DNA of 64,000 nt, from the NCBI GenBank assembly GCA_023014485.1, contig JAJOZX010012042.1:1-64000 (forward strand), read 5' to 3'. The notes under the pieces are model-generated. The model did no database searches and was not told where the DNA came from. It saw nothing but the letters and a program-made list of their open reading frames with translations. Shown one piece after another: positions 37,201-48,670 of this stretch; the first letter of the stretch is position 1; each line of letters opens with the position of its first letter. The translations under genes and the position numbers were made by a program. The DNA comes from Bathynomus jamesi (lineage: Eukaryota; Arthropoda; Malacostraca; Isopoda; Cirolanidae).

Positions 37201-38367
37201 GTTTCATGAGATCCGTTTTTGTTCCCTTCCGGCTCACATTCCGTCGGTGTGAGTGGACAGTTCAAAGGAGGAACTGGAGGTCTTCTTCATCACGGCACAG
37301 AGGTTTGCTTGTGTATTTCTCAATGAGGGCAATGCCTCGCTCTGCTGCATCATTGACCACCATCAGTTCTGCAGCTCGGCTCTTTGCCAGACGGCAACAG
37401 TCAGGACCGAGAGCTAGGGATTTTGCAGTCCCAGCAAACGCTGATGTTGCCTGTCGAACAGAAAGGCCCTCGCGATCCGAAGTTGCTGCCAGGTCAAGAT
37501 CACTCAGACTTTCTTTTAGTCTGTCATGTTTGGGAGCTTTCGAAGGTTTAAGTCCACAAGTGACGGCTTCGTTTCCACTGTCAGCTGACGATGTGCTAGA
37601 ACTGCTGTCGGTAGCCTCTTCTGTGACTCCTACAGCTAGAGCCTCCTCCGTTTGATGCCGGTGTGCCCGCTCAAGAGCTCTTTCCCTTTCCTGTCTTTTC
37701 ATTGTGGCTGCATTATATTTTCTATCTTCACCTCCCATGTAACTCGTATGTCGATCTGCCCTTTGGGAAATGAGGAATTCCTTGTCTTCAAGAGGGATAT
37801 CTCCCCGATCCAGAACGTCTGAGCGGGCGACATCAAAAATATCCTCCATATCAGCCAAGAATACATCCCGCTGCATATTGTAAGTCATTCCAGTCTTGTT
37901 CTTGTTTTTATGCAAATTTCGATACCTCTGAACCAAAGCTTTCAGTTTAGTCGAGGCATGAACGGAGGTTGTTGCCAGATTTGTGTTGGCTCTAGCCCAG
38001 ATTTCTAATACAGCCGATATTACAGCCTTGACACTGTTGGAATCTGTCTTCTTTTGGTCACGGTGATGGTAGAAGAAAAGGAGCAACACGTCCATATTAC
38101 TTGGTAATCGAGATTTAGCCAGCTCTGCTATCGGAGACCTCTCAAGAAGCCACAACTTGATGTTTGATCTTGTCAATGCCATAATGATCAATTCGGAAAA
38201 CCAAAAAAAAGTCATCAAACGTCGGGACCTCTAAATATCATCTGATAGAGTTGAAAATCACAAAGCCAATGCTTTAGCCCAAACCACATCCGGGCATGAC
38301 ACGAGTGGTCAGGTCGTGTTAAGAAAAGAAATTGGGACACCCTAAATATATATATATATATATAGGA

Positions 38368-38403
<36 letters not shown>

Positions 38404-39968
38404 ACGTAAAGAACGACACTTGTATAGAAGAACATCCGCGCAAGATGAGGAGGGAGAACGAACAAATGAAAAAATGAGGTAACCACCCGGGAATCGAACC
38501 CGGGATCTTCCGATTGCCGGTCAGATATGATAACCACTATACCATGGGCCTCACTCGATCAGAAGTCGTAATTCTCCTACATACGCTCATATTTTCATTT
38601 GTTCGTTCTCCCTCCTCATCTCGCGCGGAATGTTCTTCTATACAAGCGTAGTTCTTTACGTTAATTATACTGCGTGTTGTTTGCAGTTGAAATGTATATA
38701 TATGTGAGGCATGCGGGAGGTGCCCCCTTGGGGCATTGATTTCTGACCGTATGTAGGAGAATTACGACTTCTGATCGAGTGAGGCCCATGGTGTAGTGGT
38801 TATCATATCTGACCGGCAATCGGAAGATCCCGGGTTCGATTCCCGGGTGGTTACCTCATTTTTTCATTTGTTCGTTCTCCCTCCTCATCTTGCGCGGAAT
38901 GTTCTTCTATACAAGCGTCGTTCTTTACATTAATTATACTGTGTGTTATTTGCAGTTAAAATGTATATATGTGCGGCATGCGGGAGGTGCCCCCTCAAGG
39001 CATTGGTTTCTGCTCGTATGTAGGAAAATTACGACTTCTGATTAATCGAGGCCCATGGTGTAGTGGTTAGCATATCTGACCGGCAATCGGAAGATCCCGG
39101 GTTCGATTCCCTGGTGGTTACCTCATTTTTCATTTGTTCGTTCTCCCTCCTCATCTTGTGCGGAGCGTTCTTCTATACAAGCGTCGTTCTTTACATATAC
39201 CATGTGTATATATATATAATATATATATACATATTGATATTTTTATTTCAGAATCTGCATATTAATAACATACAAATAACTTAGCAGGAAGAAGAAACAT
39301 TTTTACCTGAGAAGATTGAAAGTAGAATGCAACCCACTATCAGGAGCCTTAACTGGAATAAAGATAGGAAAAATATTAGAGAATCTACGAGTAAATTTTT
39401 TTGTATTTTTAACGCTAAATTGTCACTCACACTGAATCATATTGCTGTTACTTGTGACGAAGAATGTTTGGGCTCTAACAAACGATCTAACAATCTAACA
39501 AACGAACTTATCTACAGATAAGTAAGCATGTAGATACACAATTGTTTCATTATTAAGAAAATTATCTGAGTTCAAACTTGCATGAAACATTTTTCTTTAG
39601 GAACCCAGGAAACAACCAACAATATAACATCAGCATGATAACTTTACAATACCATTTCCTGGTAGATCAGTGAAGTTAATGAAGTAACAATGGGTCATTT
39701 CACTGGTTGAATTCGTGACCGAACTCACTGTAAACCCTATTAAATCCTATTAAACTTTATTAACCCTATCCCATTTTAGTTACATTTCAGATGGTGAATT
39801 CAAAGGTCATTCATTACGAGTTCGGTTACACAGTTAGACGTCTATTTATCATTCATTTCTCATCCTGACATGTGATTCGGTCAGATTCGGTTAAACAAAC
39901 TATAAATGAAGGTGCATAAATTATGTCTTTCAGTTAATATCCAGGGTAGCCCAAAAGTAGCCATACAG

Positions 39969-40035
<67 letters not shown>

Positions 40036-40174
40036 AGGTATACAGTTCATGATTTATTTGATGAAACTTTACACGTAACATGTGTTAATTATGCAGGTGT
40101 TCATTATCTGCCCTGAAAGGAAAATGAATTTAAAAAATAAACATATGAAACTCTATACCTACTTTTGGGCCACT

Positions 40175-40234
<60 letters not shown>

Positions 40235-40954
40235 CGTCTTACCAAACTCATAATGAATGTGATTTGAGTTATACATTTGAAATGCTACTCAACCAAAACA
40301 CAAAATACTCAGTCCAACTTCTATTTCTAATAGTGTTTAAAGCTCTCAAGTACTCTATTGTACTGTATTTACATCATATCATTAATAATGACTTTTGATA
40401 TTTAATGTATAATATATTACGTAAGTTATTTCTCAACTTAATTAGAAGTTCCATTTTATATTCAAAATTAATTTATTACTGTTTAGTCATGAATTTTATA
40501 ATTTATTTATAATTTATTATTTATATACTTATAATTTCCATTTCGTATTCAACTATAATTTTTTTGTTTTTCCAGTAAATTAATATTTTTTTACTGTTTA
40601 TTTAAATACTTTATATAATTTAATCATATCATGAAGTGATATGTTAGTTTTAAATTAATTTGAGAGCCCAGTAAAGCCAAAATCTGCAAGTCCAAATAAA
40701 AAAAAATTAATATCAATAATTCAACTTTTTGAATGATTCATCAATACGTGAAACTAGGTTCATTACGCTTTCTGGCCATAACCCAGAAGTACTTTCGAGT
40801 ACTTTCGAGTACCTTCGACTTTTAGGAAAACTGAAGAGGAATTAAAATATACTGGAGTGGATTTTTCATTTTTCTCGCGAGTTATTTTAGAATATATATA
40901 TATATTTTTTTTTTGAAATAGGGATACATAGATAGATAAAAATTGAAAGAAATG

Positions 40955-41006
<52 letters not shown>

Positions 41007-41505
41007 CCATTGAGTTTATTACAACTCATTTTCAGAGAATGATTATTTTCTGAAGAAGGGTTAATAGTAAACGTTTTCCTCACTTTTTATCCACCTGATT
41101 CGATCCCAAAACGATATCAGAATCACTTCCACTAATTCATAGATAGTAAACAACAGTTTTCCTACTCATCTCCTGCTCGCATAGCATCTGCGTAAGGCAA
41201 TGTAAATATAAGGAATAGTCTATTGCTCGCTTATTAACCCTTTACCGCTCAATATCACTTTACTCATTTTGTTCTGGCTAAAGCCAGACAATTTCATTCA
41301 GTTTTGGAAAAGTCCTCTGTGAAGTAAAGGGCTAAGGATAACTGAACTGGCAAGGTATGAGAATAAATTCATTGTCGATGTAGAAAATTCTAGAGATTTT
41401 GGAGCACGTAAAGATAAAGAAGAATAAGGATTTATATCAGATTAATTCAAAATAATAACTCTGTCACCAAATTTACTGAAATAATTTCAACAATGTACTC
41501 ACCAT
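33948..41505 (-). CDS. Array gene copy III: secreted Pro/Thr/Gly, Ser/Asp and Arg/Gly-rich mosaic protein
   Basis: The only copy with all five exons inside the window. ATG at 41503-41505; 39307-39352 ([15 protein letters not shown]); 35663-35949 ([20 protein letters not shown], then GTPP/GTPT repeats, then [19 protein letters not shown] and IKGG); 34768-34926 (53 codons, about 22 Asp and 22 Ser); 33948-34234 ([20 protein letters not shown] then [20 protein letters not shown], ending EGFGKK, stop TAA). AATAAA is at 33947-33952, overlapping the stop. Predicted precursor about 260 aa. Exon 3 is 287 nt, one less than the phase needs, because one 12-nt repeat at 35857-35867 has 11 nt. Intron 2 carries a transposon and a SINE cluster. 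Secretion follows from the signal peptide. A matrix, cuticle or mineral role is inference. Confidence 0.65.
34768..34926 (-). CDS. Copy III exon 4 (Ser/Asp-rich polyanion)
   Basis: 159 nt, phase 1 at both ends. Three imperfect repeats of the [20 protein letters not shown] kind. The Ser-Asp pattern offers many casein-kinase-2-type sites (S-D-S-D), so the mature segment may be heavily phosphorylated and bind calcium; that is inference. The opposite strand reads Arg/Thr repeats and is a shadow. Confidence 0.7.
35663..35949 (-). CDS. Copy III exon 3 (Pro/Thr/Gly repeats, frameshifted)
   Basis: Acceptor TTACTAG at 35950-35956 (minus strand), donor GTGAGTAATG. Twelve-nt repeats encode Gly-Thr-Pro-Pro/Thr and Gly-Ala-Pro-Thr. 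One repeat (35857-35867) lacks a base. Reading through shifts to [12 protein letters not shown] repeats and a TAG. The far end is again open in the expected frame ([17 protein letters not shown]), which shows the frame that was lost. Thr/Pro repeats suggest O-glycosylation. Confidence 0.6.
36263..36895. other. Part of intron 2 of copy III
   Basis: Short (ATT)n at about 36279-36307, then AT-rich DNA matching 9830-10353 and 20690-21260. It includes a small unit III-only segment around 36423-36497. No gene. Confidence 0.4.
36896..38345 (-). mobile_element. TIR transposon (TTAGGGTGTCCCAA ends), deletion derivative
   Basis: About 1450 bp. Left end TTAGGGTGTCCCAA, right end inverted TTGGGACACCCTAA, inserted in TA-repeat DNA so the target duplication cannot be read with certainty (TA fits). 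It carries one minus-strand gene (37262-38218). The TIRs share TTAGGGTGTC with the larger element at 45656-48556, and the proteins are related at both ends, so they belong to one family. Confidence 0.75.
37262..38218 (-). CDS. Transposon-encoded protein, N- and C-terminal parts of a transposase without its core
   Basis: 318 codons, intact. The likely start is the second Met ([20 protein letters not shown]; about 38182), because the first residues are not conserved. The N-terminal part ([14 protein letters not shown] ... [10 protein letters not shown] ... [10 protein letters not shown]) aligns with the 45.6-kb element (FLYLHHEKKMTIRD ... FDIAHADCEK ... EDWEFLQQQR). It then has a Ser-rich linker ([15 protein letters not shown]). 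The end ([18 protein letters not shown] ... EEDLQFLL) matches the end of the other element (VVNDRAERAVALVKELNG). The middle with the DTT-type motif is absent. It could act as a binding-only protein or repressor; that is inference. Confidence 0.65.
   Translation of the reverse strand: MMTFFWFSELIIMALTRSNIKLWLLERSPIAELAKSRLPSNMDVLLLFFYHHRDQKKTDSNSVKAVISAVLEIWARANTNLATTSVHASTKLKALVQRYRNLHKNKNKTGMTYNMQRDVFLADMEDIFDVARSDVLDRGDIPLEDKEFLISQRADRHTSYMGGEDRKYNAATMKRQERERALERAHRHQTEEALAVGVTEEATDSSSSTSSADSGNEAVTCGLKPSKAPKHDRLKESLSDLDLAATSDREGLSVRQATSAFAGTAKSLALGPDCCRLAKSRAAELMVVNDAAERGIALIEKYTSKPLCRDEEDLQFLL
38404..39195. mobile_element. Cluster of three SINEs from one tRNA-derived family
   Basis: tRNA-like heads at 38783-38855 (+), 39050-39122 (+) and 38478-38550 (-). 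Each has A box TGGTGTAGTGGTTA and B box GGTTCGATTCC. The heads resemble tRNA-Glu in layout, but the acceptor stem does not pair and the base before the anticodon is C, so they are not functional tRNAs. The shared body reads CATTTGTTCGTTCTCCCTCC and GTTCTTCTATACAAGCG. The body flanks the inverted head on both sides (38404-38476 and 38591-38662), giving a large imperfect palindrome. Confidence 0.75.
39942..40177. mobile_element. MITE at the unit III / unit I' junction
   Basis: Left CAGGGTAGCCCAAAAGTAGC, right inverted AGAGTGGCCCAAAAGTAGG, about 32-bp TIRs with (TA)n inside. The same element starts the window at position 1. Mariner-like termini; no ORF. Confidence 0.65.
40178..41502. other. Intron 1 of gene copy III
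   Basis: (TA)n at 40177-40230 and 40959-41003 in AT-rich unit DNA near-identical to 232-1510. No gene. The LINE present in unit III at 23228 is absent here, which gives its empty site at about 40890. Confidence 0.45.
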
Positions 41506-41562
41506 CTTTGCTAGCTAATAATTATCCCTGTTATCCTGCCACACCAAGCAAGAGAGTGTTAT
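41503..41562 (-). CDS. Exon 1 (5'UTR plus ATG) of gene copy III
   Basis: Minus strand AGCAAAGATG then donor GTGAGTAC. ATG at 41503-41505. Joined in phase 0 to exon 2 (39307-39352) it gives a start of [16 protein letters not shown], a good signal peptide. Confidence 0.65.
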
Positions 41563-41585
41563 GGATTGTATGCTTTAGTTTGGTT

Positions 41586-41593
41586 TTTATATA
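41586..41593 (-). promoter_or_regulatory. TATA box for gene copy III
   Basis: TATATAAA on the minus strand, same context as at 1594-1601 (CCAATATATAAAAACC). Transcription would start near 41562 by the usual spacing. Confidence 0.6.
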
Positions 41594-44500
41594 TTGGCTC
41601 AGAGATGGTCACCTCCCCTGCCAGGTTGCGTCACTAGATAACGCAATATTAACTTTCTCTTCGTTGTTTTTGTGTACTGGAAACGAATGTAACTATTTTG
41701 AGAAACAACAATCAAAATGGACGAAAAAACTAAAACACAATTTATTTTAGTTACTTAAATTGGACTTTTGACCTATTAATAGAGGGAGGGGGGTTATAAA
41801 AAAATTCTAAATACAAACGTTGTAAGGGTCCTCATTTATGCATTTTGAAGTGCTGAATTTGAATATAACAAGAAAAATTTGATTTGAGGTCACATCCCTG
41901 GACATGGGGTCTGAATATTTCCGACCCCTTTTAATGGAAAATTCCGTGTTCCTCATCCGGAATAATGATTTAAACGTTTAATTGGTCATAAATATTTAAC
42001 CAAATATATTTTATCTGTACCTTGAAATTAGGGCCCTCCAAATAAATATCTCTTTAACTTTCAGCGTGACCTAGAATGACCAATAGCTTAAAATGTGAAA
42101 TATTGTACCGTTTATACACAAACAGTATCTGGTAATGTTTTCATTACAATACAAAATAGCAAATAAAGCATCCCTGTGCCCACAGAATCGACTTTATTCG
42201 AACATCTTGTTGATTGCCCTTTCGAAGTTGTCCATGTTGGGTCTCTCACGATTCATTTAGGTATTTATGGTTTTTGCATATTTTGATGAAATCATCATCT
42301 TGTTGTCCCTCCTCAGACGAAAACACTGATGATTTTGGACACATGAGCGATGTGTTTCTCGCGTATCTGACCTCTGTGTACAGTCTATCCACTTTCTCCT
42401 TCTCAGAAAACGCCCACCCCCCGAAAAAGAAGGAAAAGGAGAGAGTTCAAAGCAAGGCCTCTATAGCTCTTAAAACCTATACCATTTTTGTTTTAAATTT
42501 TGAAAAGAATGTGTAGTGTGTAAGATGCATGTATGTGTAGTGAGGAATAGAGGGAGAAGAGTGTGTTTGAGAGCATGCTGGACTGCTCACAAGGTAGATG
42601 AGACACGGAAAGATATCAGCTAAAGAGGACACTAACAGGAGAAACGGGAGTTCTAGCACTCCCTGTCTCCTGCCTAACGTCCCTCCCAGAGTACTGCCCT
42701 GATGGATTGGTGTCTACAATCTCCTGCAACATGTTTACAATCTCGTCCATTAGTAATTGTTCTGTTGTACTGATCTTTCCGTTAGTAGAGTCGACCAAGA
42801 ATGTTGCATAGATTTTATTCTACCATATTCCTTGTTCATTGGATATCCAAAACTTTACAAGCACCCTGATGAACATCAGGGAAGGATGCACGTTGCAGAA
42901 CAAGTGAAACTTGGGATAAAGATCATCGAACTCCAAAAAATTGCAAACAAGTTCCTCAACCTTCACTGTGGGACGTTTGATCTGTCAATACAAAGCTTAT
43001 ATGTGAGTAAAGTAATTCTAATGTTACTTCTCAAATTACTGTCGAAGAACACTCTGAACCAGTGATATTTAACCTGGGGCAATTAACCTTAGGCGGATAA
43101 TTCGTCCTTTTTCAGTGGATAACGAGCTGAGGCCACTGTCCAAAAGAAAAAAGCCGAGTTATGATTCCACTAAAGTTTTGTTATTCTTTTCTAATTTTCC
43201 TTTTCTCATATTCTCCATTTAAGAAGGGAAGAGAGGTAATTACGGTTTTGTTGGCTAACTGAAAGGGTAACAGTGCAAAAAGGTTAAATACCACTGCTCT
43301 AAATTCTTATCAGATATTCCAAAGAAGAGGAATTTCAAAGTACGTCCTTTGAAAATTCTGCCCTTTATTTAAAAACATGAGTATGGGCAGAGAATGCTTC
43401 AGATAATGAAACTGATGTTGCTTATAAACAAACTTAAAAGACATTATATCATAAAGTATACTAAAATGCGACCTTTGTTTGGCATTCATTTCAATATTCC
43501 ATACGTTATTTATACCACACCATGGTTGCCTTGGCTTTTTCTTATTTATAGCTATTCCTCACGTTCTTTACAAAATATAATAGTTACCCAAGAACTTATA
43601 AAAGAAGTAAAGTACAAACATGACAAAAGTATAATTTAATAATGTACTAAATTATTGTAATATCGTAATTATTATGTATTGCATAATAATAATTTACAAT
43701 TGTGTTTTAAAATTCTTGAGAGATACTAAAAAACGAGATAGCCCATCTAATTGGACATTTTATGTGAACATTTTCTCCGAAGTTGGCTCTTTTCGTAAGT
43801 CACTTGTTTCCTTAAATTCCTCCGATAACTTTCGAAGTGGGGTCGACTGAAGTGATGTTAGTGGAATAAGTAAACAACGAATTGATTATTATAACTGAAC
43901 CTAACATAAATTGAATTCGCAGCACTGGCAAAGGACACATTCCTCTCAAATCATGTAAGGGGCATTACGAAAGTCGTGGTTTATCCAAAAAAAGAAAACT
44001 GGAAAATCCGGTTTGTTAGTTGGAACGTCGTATTCATATTTTTAGCATTACGTCATATCATCGTTGCCTCAAGAGTTTTCATGGTATCTCTCGAGAAAAT
44101 GTTGTATCGCAAGCGCTGCATTTGATGTGGCGTTGCGTTTGTGTGCTGATGCCGTTCACAACGTCGAGGGTTAGCTCAATAATTATAAAGTCGATGTCGA
44201 TGGTATGTACAGTTCCATTAACCTGAAGTGAATAAGTGAAACTTTGCAAATTTCTGTGAACAGTGCTCAGATGTAGTCTGCCAAAAAATCCTAAAATCCT
44301 GAAACCCCTCCCCCCTCCACCCCGACCGACAAAAAACAAGACTTCTTCAATACTTCTTATTTTGAAGAAATAAACCAGAACAAAATTTAATATTTTCGAA
44401 GGAGAATTTGTTAACTTTTCCCTTAAAATTCCATACTACTTTCAAAAGCACAATTTTGTAGAGTTACAGTAGTGATTCTCAAACGGTGGGTCGCGACCTC

Positions 44501-45550
44501 ACGGGTCGTAGTTTGTTTATCCCCTGTAGTAGTGATTTGTGTGCAAAATCCCCTTCAAGAAATCCCTTCGTGAGTTTCTTTACCCCTGTTGGATGATAAA
44601 GGGTCGCAAAAAAAAGCACAAAAAGTATGAAATGAGATGTATATCAAATAATATATTAAATAAATATAATTGATTTACGATAATCCATGTTTCGCTTCAT
44701 ATACCAATTGATCATTATTCAGAGGGCAAAGATACGATGTACTTGTGGGTATCTGTGGATAGAGAAGAAGGAGATTTTATGACTCGTACATAAAATAATG
44801 GACATGCAGTAGATTTACTTTAAGTAAAAAGAGTACAGTTAAGCAAAAAAGTTACGTGTATTAGTTAAACAAGTCCTATAAATGATCAAGTTTAGAGTGT
44901 ACTTTTCACATAAATAAAACAAAAAAATATTATTTCATTATGTTTTAAAAGCTTTATTGACAAGTACATCTGCGAGCAGAAGTTCGTGAACAGTGTTTAG
45001 ATCATTGTCGTAAATGTTCTGTATGCAAGTATTTATAGAGAGAAAAAAATGCCACGTTTGACTGTTTTATGAGACTCAATCTTACTAAAAAATATAATTA
45101 CAGAGTGCCGTGTGTTGAGGTATTTGCTGTAAATCTATGCACTGTAATTATTGTTTCGAATAACAATGACATTGAGGACAGTAAATTTCGCTGTAATTCC
45201 TATTGAATTTTATTAATTTAAGAAATTACAATAACTAATTTGTATTAGAAATTGAGTAGCCCCAATTTACCTTTAAAATTATAAACATATTCTAAACTTT
45301 TATCTCTCAGGTTTTATAGAAATTATTGTGGTAATAAATACAACCAATTACTTCCAATTACTACCAGTAACCAGTAATTACTACTAATTACCATCGTGCA
45401 ACACCGTCCTCTTTATAAAATTTATCAGTAAGAAAAATTACAACTCTTTGTCACGCAAATTAAATTTGATCATTTCCAGGTTCGAGTTTGACGAACGGGA
45501 CAAGTTCTTCCCAAAAAACTTTGCTTTTTTAATTTTTGTGGGTTGTATCG

Positions 45551-45572
<22 letters not shown>
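41594..45572. other. Unit I' body, near-identical to 1602-5590
   Basis: Contains the decayed coding remnant at 42214-43010 (copy of 2220-3016), the hAT-like MITE at 43060-43296, the conserved frame at 44079-44339, and AT-rich DNA. Small indels separate it from unit I (for example 4 nt at about 42964 and 11 nt at about 44097). No intact gene is seen. Confidence 0.5.
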
Positions 45573-45591
<19 letters not shown>

Positions 45592-45655
45592 TATACACAC
45601 ACACACACACACATATATATATATTATATATATATATTATATATATATATATATA

Positions 45656-48555
45656 TTAGGGTGTCACTTAAATGCAAAGTTTGAAATTTTCATGCTGACA
45701 CCCCGCGAATCTATTCCATTGGTATAAAAAACATGATAACTGAAAAATCTTTTTATTTGAATAACTATAAAAGGTCGCCCCCGCCTTCCAAAGTTTAATG
45801 CTTGCGCGGCGTCTCCATAATCGTTCATTAGATATCTATATATCTCTATATATGTGTGTGTGTGTATCTGTGTGTGTCTGAATATCTGAGAAATAAAGTG
45901 AAACAATACTTAACGATTCACCGTTTCTCATTTCAGCTACGTGATTTCTGGTGATGGAAACCGGAAGTGGATATACCTATTAGGGGCAGCGGTTGATGAG
46001 GTGAAAGGATGCAAGCTTCCTTCCTACAGGCAAGCATTCGGTTACTTCCTTTACCTTCACCATGAAAAGAAAATGACAATACGTGACGCGTTGAGGAAGT
46101 CACTTCGAGCAGTGATGTCCTTCTGGGAGAAAGCTCACATTCCAACCAGACTCGAGACACACTGCGTCAGCAAACTGATAAAGTCTTCGAGGAGTGGAAA
46201 GGACTCAAAAAACACGCCTCAAGGACGAGCGATTCACACAAGACGAAAGAAAAGAATTCATTGAACGCCTCGATCGTCTCTTTGACATCGCCCACGCTGA
46301 TTGTGAGAAATTGGTCAAGTACCCAGAGGATTGGGAGTTCCTTCAGCAGCAGCGCCAGAAAGGACGTCCAGGTTCAATGGCAGGTTTGGACATGACCCAT
46401 CAGCGCCAAGTCAAAGATTGTACTCGACGTCGGGAGGAAGAGGAGAAACGAAGAAAGCGATCAGCAGCTGAAATGGAGGCAGTATCCAACGAAGCGGTTT
46501 TGGAGTCCTCATCCTCCAGCTCAGATGATAGCGAAGAAAAAGGAGCATGTGGTGGTTCGTTAGCGTCTAAACAAAGAGCAACGAAGAACATCATGACATC
46601 GGAATTGGCGGCAGCGCTTGATCGCACGCAACTCTCGTCAAGAAAGGCCACATATCTGCTGTTTGAGGCAGCTTCCAGCTTAGGGCATGATGCTAGCGAC
46701 TACAACATCAATCGTGGATCCATTCATCGTCAGCGTGAAAAATTCCGTACCCTTAAGGCTCGGCAACTGAAGAGCGAGTTCCAAAGCAATAGTCCGTTGA
46801 CTGTTCACTGGGACGGAAAACTCATGCAAGATCTGACGTCACGAGAATATGTTGACGCTTACCTATTCTTGTATCTGGCTCCGGGACAGAGCAGCTCCTC
46901 GGGTGCCAAAACTTCTGTCAGGAACCGCGCTGGCACAAACAAATGCCATCATAGATTGCCTGAATGAATGGGGAGTGACCGATCATGTCAAATCTATGTG
47001 TTTCGACACAACCGCGACAAACACAGGCCACCGTGGAGGAACTTGTGTTTTCTGGAAGAAAAAGTTGGACGTGACCTGTTACACTGCGCGTGCAGACACC
47101 ATGTACTGGAATTGTGCTACAGGCGGCATTCGCAGCATCGCTAGATTCAGTATCTACCGGTCCAGAAATTCTGCTTTTCAAGCGCTTCCATGATTATTGG
47201 ACCCGCATTGACCAGCACAGTTCCAAACTGCGGACACAGATGCGTTCACCAAAGCAGCTATTTTTAAGCATAGAACGGAGCTCATTGAGTTTGCAAATCA
47301 CAAGCACTTCAAGTTCGTGATGACTATCAGGAATTCCTCGATCTTTCCGTCATCTTTCTTGGAGGAGTTCCATACAAGGGACTAAACTTCCGCGCCCCTG
47401 GTGCTATGCACCGGGCGAGATGGATGGCTAAGGGGCTCTATGCCATCAAGATCTGGCTCTTCCGAAGACAGTTTAAACTGACGAACACTGAGGAACGCGG
47501 AATTCGAGATATCTGCCTCTTTTCTGTTCTAGTTTACATGAAAGCGTGGGCAACAGCTCATCTGTCCATCGAAGCTCCGCTGAATGATTGGGAATTGATG
47601 AGGACGCTCCTTCGATACCCGCACAAGAAGATCTCTGATGGTACCACCAAGAAGCTGTCTGCGCACCTGTGGTACCATTCGGAGGAGGCAGTGGTCTGGC
47701 GTTCTTTGATGAGAGGATATCGATGGAAGTGAAGTGCAGCATGGTTGCAGCGTTAGATCAAGAAGCCCCTCACATGCCGCCAAAACGACCTTTGGTTCTT
47801 GATACTATGTTCCTCAGTGACAGCAAAGGACTGGAGCAACTGATCACAAAGAACACCCGAGGATTCTTCTCAAAACTTCAGTTGCCAGATTGCTTTCTGC
47901 TCCACCATCCCAGTTCATGGACGTCAAACTCTGAATACGTGCAAGCTCGGGATGTGGTCTCCAAACTTGCAGTGGTGAACGACAGAGCAGAACGGGCCGT
48001 GGCTCTGGTGAAGGAGCTGAACGGAAAGTTGACAGTGAAAGAAGAACAGCTCCAGTTCCTCGTTCAAGTTGTCACTGACCACAGAAAGCAACACCCAGCT
48101 CCGAACAAATCAGCATTAGTGAGGACGCGAAAGAACTAATCACTGATCAGCGTATGAGCACCAATTATTCTGCTACTGTATATGTATTTTATTTCTCAAA
48201 GTTTTGCTTTTGTTGCTTCTCCATTTTGTACCATTATTCGCCAAATTATGTCTTCTATTTTGATTATATAATAAACTGTTTGTATTCTTTGCGTTTTTAA
48301 GTGTCTTACTTTCGTTATTTCACCAAATTGCCTTGTTTTTTATCATCTGGTTCGGCCCAAGCTGTGAACACTGAACAGCTTGTTGACGTCAACAAATGGG
48401 TCTTGTTTTCAGTGACGAGGGCGACCTTTAAATGATGACCAATCAGGACCAAATTTCTCTTCCGTATGTTTTACACCAAATGGAACAATTTTAGGGGGTG
48501 TCATATGGAAAATATCCATCGTTTAATTTTCCCCCTATTACCTAGTGACACCCTA

Positions 48556-48556
<1 letters not shown>
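45656..48556 (+). mobile_element. 2.9-kb TIR transposon with degenerate transposase, present only in I'
   Basis: Ends TTAGGGTGTCACT and (inverted) TTAGGGTGTCACTAG, inserted in the TA part of the composite microsatellite. Unit I (5630-5670) has no insert. It belongs to the same TIR and protein family as 36896-38345 and retains the core region missing there. Non-TIR ends contain CATTTAAAGG-type short inverted motifs. Superfamily not identified. Confidence 0.8.
45938..48139 (+). pseudogene. Transposase pseudogene of the 2.9-kb element
   Basis: Successive plus frames: 45938-46264 (FGYFLYLHHEKKMTIRDALR), 46194-46967 (FDIAHADCEKLVKYPEDWEF, Ser-rich linker, then SPLTVHWDGKLMQDL), 46849-47193 (SMCFDTTATNTGHRGGTCVF), 47170-47380 (GPEILLFKRFHDYW), 47325-47732 (DICLFSVLVYMKAWATAHLS), 47669-48139 (VVNDRAERAVALVKELNG, stop). 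At least five frame changes make it inactive. The FDTTATNTG core with a following GPEILLFKRF resembles uncharacterised transposon-like proteins I recall from cnidarians and aphids; that link is from memory only. Confidence 0.65.

Positions 48557-48637
<81 letters not shown>
48557..48637. repeat. Microsatellite (TA)n(GT)n(GA)n, right half
   Basis: Right part of the composite tract split by the transposon. The left part is 45555-45655. Confidence 0.9.
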
Positions 48638-48638
<1 letters not shown>

Positions 48639-48670
48639 ATGGAAAAATAAATGTGTCAGTATAAATTACC

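Noticed and set aside
38783..38855. Functional tRNA gene
   Set aside because: The acceptor stem does not pair, the base before the anticodon is C and not T, and the same head is repeated with a SINE body.
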